64,000 bases of DNA from Ruegeria sp. PrR005. GTDB lineage: Bacteria; Pseudomonadota; Alphaproteobacteria; Rhodobacterales; Rhodobacteraceae. Numbering within the stretch: position 1 is the first letter of the stretch; each line of letters begins with the position of its first letter. The position numbers were made by a program, and so were the translations under genes. The stretch covers positions 1 to 64,000 of the forward strand of contig NZ_JAAGOX010000008.1 of NCBI RefSeq assembly GCF_010500245.1, written 5' to 3'. This document shows, in pieces, positions 61,545 to 64,000 of the stretch. The notes under the pieces were generated by a model that worked only from the letters and a program-made list of their open reading frames with translations, made no database searches and was not told the origin of the DNA.

Positions 61545-62111
61545 ATGGATGATTTGCTTTTCGATAGCAGGGCCGGATTGCCCGAAGCGTTGCGGGTGCT
61601 GCTTACCGCGCATCCGCGCGAGAGCTGGCAGGCCGATCCCAATTTTCACGGGCTGGTCAGTTTCTGGCTGGAGCGTCACATGATGTTCCGTCAGATCATG
61701 GCGCATATGCAGGCCGAGACCCGGGCATTCCTGGATGCCGAGCGGGACCCGGCGCGGTTCGCGCAGGGCATCGCGCGCTATGGCGGCATGTTCGTGAACC
61801 AGTTGCACGGGCATCACCAGATCGAGGACCAGCACTATTTTCCCCTTCTCAGGACCAAGGACAGCCGTATCGAGGCGGGGTTCGACCTGTTGGATGCGGA
61901 CCACCATGCGCTGGACGGCCTGCTGAACCGGTTCGTGGAGCAGGCAAATGCGGCGATCCAGGGGGCCAATGGCCCTCAGGCGCGCAGCAGCGCCGGGAGG
62001 CTGCTGGCGGGACTGGGCGATCTGGAGCGGATGATCGGCCGACATCTGGAGGATGAAGAAGACCTGATCGTGCCGATCATCCTGAAACACGGCGCCGACA
62101 ATCTGGGATAG
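61545..62111 (+). CDS. Hemerythrin HHE domain protein
   Basis: 188 residues. Iron ligands are spread over four helices: FHGLVSFWLERHMMFRQIM, NQLHGHHQIEDQHYFPLL (H-x-x-x-E/H), DADHHALDGLL and RHLEDEEDLIVPI. These bind a di-iron site that can sense or hold oxygen, nitric oxide or iron. No signal peptide, so cytoplasmic. Tandem hairpins (62183-62230) lie 71 bp past the stop, in the gap to a convergent SDR. Confidence 0.9.
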   Translation: MDDLLFDSRAGLPEALRVLLTAHPRESWQADPNFHGLVSFWLERHMMFRQIMAHMQAETRAFLDAERDPARFAQGIARYGGMFVNQLHGHHQIEDQHYFPLLRTKDSRIEAGFDLLDADHHALDGLLNRFVEQANAAIQGANGPQARSSAGRLLAGLGDLERMIGRHLEDEEDLIVPIILKHGADNLG

Positions 62112-62182
62112 CCATAGGAACAGCGGTTGGCGAACAACAGTGGTCCTTGTACCCGATAGCCTGTCCGCAAGGCGCGACGGTC

Positions 62183-62230
62183 ACACGATTTCGACGAAAT
62201 CGTGTCCACAAGGTTTGTGACAAACCTTGT
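62183..62230. repeat. Tandem perfect hairpins near hemerythrin and SDR ends
   Basis: ACACGATTTC / GAAATCGTGT with loop GAC (62183-62205), and ACAAGGTTTGT / ACAAACCTTGT with a one-base centre (62208-62230), then TCCCGCG. The loop GAC and the trailing TCCCGC match the copy after pyrC at 21024-21073. Confidence 0.85.
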
Positions 62231-62259
62231 TCCCGCGCATCTGCGCGGTGCCGCCCCAA

Positions 62260-63021
62260 TCAGACCTTGGGGTCGGGGTTCACCGTATGGCCATCGACCG
62301 CGATCACCTGCCCTGACACCAGCCGCGCCGCGTCGGACCCCAGAAACACCGCCATGTTGGCGATATCCGACGCCTCGACAAACCGGCCCATCGAGGTGCC
62401 TGAGGCATAACCGGCATAGACCTGGTCCCGGGTCATGCCCTTGGCGGCCGCCTCGCGCGCCAGCACGCCCTCCATCCGTGGCCCTTCGACCGCGCCGGGG
62501 CAGATCACGTTGCAGCGGATCCCGTGCGGTCCCAGCTCCATCGCCAATGTCTTGGCAAGGCCGATCACCCCCCATTTCGCCGCCGCATAAGGCGAGCGGT
62601 GCGGATAGCCATACTGCCCGGCGGTGGACGACGTGATGACGATACTGCCCGCGCCCTGCCGTTTCAGCAGGGGGGCGGCGTATTTGGCACACAGAAACGC
62701 GCCGTCGAGATTGACCGCGATGCAGGCGCGCCAACCGTCGAGCGGCATGTCCTCAACCAGCGCGGTCGGCCCGGCGATCCCGGCATTGGAACAGAGCGTA
62801 TCAAGCCCGCCCCAGTCGGCCTCTATTTCGGCAAAGAGCGCCGCGACCGACGCCTCATCCGCCACATCGACAACACTCTGTCGCCAGTGGTCGGGACAGG
62901 CGGCAAGCGCCGCCTTGTCCACATCCGCGATCCAGACCCGCGCCCCCGCCGCATCGAAGGCCTCGGCCATGGCGCGACCGATCCCCGAGGCGCCGGCGGT
63001 GATCAGAACGCGCGCGCTCAT
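62260..63021 (-). CDS. Short-chain dehydrogenase/reductase
   Basis: 253 residues, a complete classical SDR. LITAGASGIGRAMAEAFDAA is the cofactor loop, CSNAGIAG the NAG motif, VITSSTAGQYG the serine and PYAAAKWGVIGLAKTLAME the YxxxK. C-terminal GQVIAVDGHTVNPDPKV ends the protein. Its ATG overlaps the stop of the carnitine-dehydrogenase-like gene (ATGA), so it probably acts in the same pathway, perhaps on a hydroxyacyl or betaine-related intermediate. Confidence 0.92.
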   Translation of the reverse strand: MSARVLITAGASGIGRAMAEAFDAAGARVWIADVDKAALAACPDHWRQSVVDVADEASVAALFAEIEADWGGLDTLCSNAGIAGPTALVEDMPLDGWRACIAVNLDGAFLCAKYAAPLLKRQGAGSIVITSSTAGQYGYPHRSPYAAAKWGVIGLAKTLAMELGPHGIRCNVICPGAVEGPRMEGVLAREAAAKGMTRDQVYAGYASGTSMGRFVEASDIANMAVFLGSDAARLVSGQVIAVDGHTVNPDPKV

Positions 63022-64000
63022 GCCGGTTTCCGGATCGCGCTGCCCGCGCCCTCAGGGTAGGACAGGTCTGCCTGCGCCTCGGCGATGCGGGCCATGGCGG
63101 CCTCGATTTCGGGCGAGGGCGCACAGGGTTTGCGGGTTTCCAGGCTCACATGCAACAGGAAGCTTTCGCCGGTGGCGAGCAGCGTGTCGCCTTCGTACAT
63201 GCGGTGGAAGAGATGCAGCTTCTTGCCCTGCCCCAGCAGCATCTGGGTTTCGACCCGGATCCGCGCCCCCGCGTGGGTCTCGTCCAGATGGCGGATATGG
63301 GTCTCGGCGGTGAAATAGCTGCCACCGCTGGCGATGTAGTCGGCATCGCAGCCGATGATCTCCATGAACCGGTCGGTGGAATTGGCAAACGCCTCCAGAT
63401 ATTTCGACTCGGTCATGTGGCCGTTGTAATCCGTCCAGTCGAGCGGCACCGCGCGCGACAAGGTCAGGATCGGCTGGGTCAGATCGGCAGTCTCCAGATC
63501 GGGCAGCGCCTTGGGCTTCAGCGCCGCGTCATGCTTGTTCAGCACCGCGCCCGCACCCCAGTTCTGCGCCTTGAGCGCCCGCATCATGCCGACAAGGTTG
63601 TTGTCGCGGATGCGTTCCAGCTCGCGGATCGTATGGTGCCCCGATTGCGCATCCGACTGGCCCGCGATCAGGTCGACCAGTTCGTCAGTGAATTCGGGCA
63701 CATCCATCAGCTTGGTCCAGGGCCAGCTGAGGCAGGGGCCGAACTGCGCCATGAAATGCTTCATGCCCGCTTCGCCGCCCGCCACGCGGTAGGTTTCGAA
63801 CAGGCCCATCTGCGCCCAACGGATACCAAAGCCCATGCGGATCGCCTCGTCGATCTCTTCAGTGGTGGCGATGCCGTCCTTGACCAGCCACAGCGCCTCG
63901 CGCCAGACGGCCTCCAGAAAGCGGTCGGCGATATGGGCGTCGATCTCCTTGCGCACATGCAGCGGGAACTGCCCCAGTCCTCGCATGATCTCCTTGGCGC
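63018..64000 (-). CDS. Carnitine 3-dehydrogenase/thioesterase fusion (partial, C-terminal part)
   Basis: The gene continues beyond the right edge; in-frame codons run from 63986 to 64000, so the ATG at 63986 is not the real start. The visible part first gives the C-terminal domain of a 3-hydroxyacyl-CoA-dehydrogenase-type enzyme, DRFLEAVWREALWLVKDGIA and EAIRMGFGIRWAQMGLFETY. From about DWTDYNGHMTESKYLEAFAN it is a hotdog thioesterase domain with the Y-N-GHM block. This two-domain layout is that of L-carnitine dehydrogenase with a betainyl-CoA thioesterase, which turns carnitine into glycine betaine. The Rossmann domain lies outside the window. Confidence 0.87.
   Translation of the reverse strand, partial: AKEIMRGLGQFPLHVRKEIDAHIADRFLEAVWREALWLVKDGIATTEEIDEAIRMGFGIRWAQMGLFETYRVAGGEAGMKHFMAQFGPCLSWPWTKLMDVPEFTDELVDLIAGQSDAQSGHHTIRELERIRDNNLVGMMRALKAQNWGAGAVLNKHDAALKPKALPDLETADLTQPILTLSRAVPLDWTDYNGHMTESKYLEAFANSTDRFMEIIGCDADYIASGGSYFTAETHIRHLDETHAGARIRVETQMLLGQGKKLHLFHRMYEGDTLLATGESFLLHVSLETRKPCAPSPEIEAAMARIAEAQADLSYPEGAGSAIRKPA

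Overview
This is a GC-rich, gene-dense stretch of an alphaproteobacterial chromosome. It looks like the Roseobacter group of the Rhodobacterales, and Ruegeria-like from memory; no database was searched. Supporting signs are form-I CO-dehydrogenase genes, an alphaproteobacterial napEFDABC operon with FNR-type boxes, the tatABC / NlpD-like / pcm / surE neighbourhood, Hint-domain proteins, and many genes coupled by ATGA overlaps. I see no tRNA, rRNA, CRISPR array, prophage or complete insertion sequence. No gene-free stretch exceeds 300 bp. The longest, 12263-12507, shows nothing recognisable.

Layout. 1-2172: the 5' end of coxS, a molybdopterin-binding protein and XdhC, all for maturing molybdenum hydroxylases. 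2351-3499: two YeeE/YedE sulfur-transport proteins, divergent from napEFDABC (3693-8252), with two FNR-like boxes between. 8356-12262: a secreted unknown, a methyltransferase and a CoxE/MoxR pair. 12508-19444: a surface-glycan cluster with three related glycosyltransferases (one fused to a sulfotransferase-like domain), a sulfotransferase, an FkbM methyltransferase and an unknown protein. 19435-24991: SRPBCC protein, pyrC, pyrE, dnaB, LysE and TauE/SafE exporters. 25193-29837: 2OG-Fe(II) oxygenase, alr-mlaE-mlaF, thioesterase, PqiA-like protein. 30008-35391: radA, cvpA, a Hint protein, purF, a small unknown, an SDR.

35424-40893: caspase-like protease, DUF815 ATPase, lrgAB and a HAMP-adenylate/guanylate cyclase. 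40946-46604: tatCBA, a WYL regulator with its small target gene, an NlpD-like lipoprotein, pcm, surE. 46764-56368: iron-type ABC ATPase, arsM, AlkD-like repair protein, SDR, second Hint protein, secreted unknown, cytochrome c', prfC, a fourth glycosyltransferase. 56561-64000: DEAD-box helicase, EamA transporter, fatty acid desaturase with DUF2061 opposite an XRE regulator, a 60-residue protein, a hemerythrin, and an SDR behind a carnitine-dehydrogenase/thioesterase fusion that runs off the window.

Functional links. The nap genes supply periplasmic nitrate reduction. NapA carries a twin-arginine signal and would be exported by the TatABC encoded at 41-42.5 kb. The XdhC/molybdopterin-binding pair and the MoxR/CoxE pair flank nap and fit maturation of the CO dehydrogenase starting at the left edge. 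Four kinds of intergenic repeat occur: a paired 15-bp repeat with 32-bp period (two loci), tandem perfect hairpins near stop codons (three loci), an inverted REP-like pair, and a CCGGAGTATTT-containing element (five loci).
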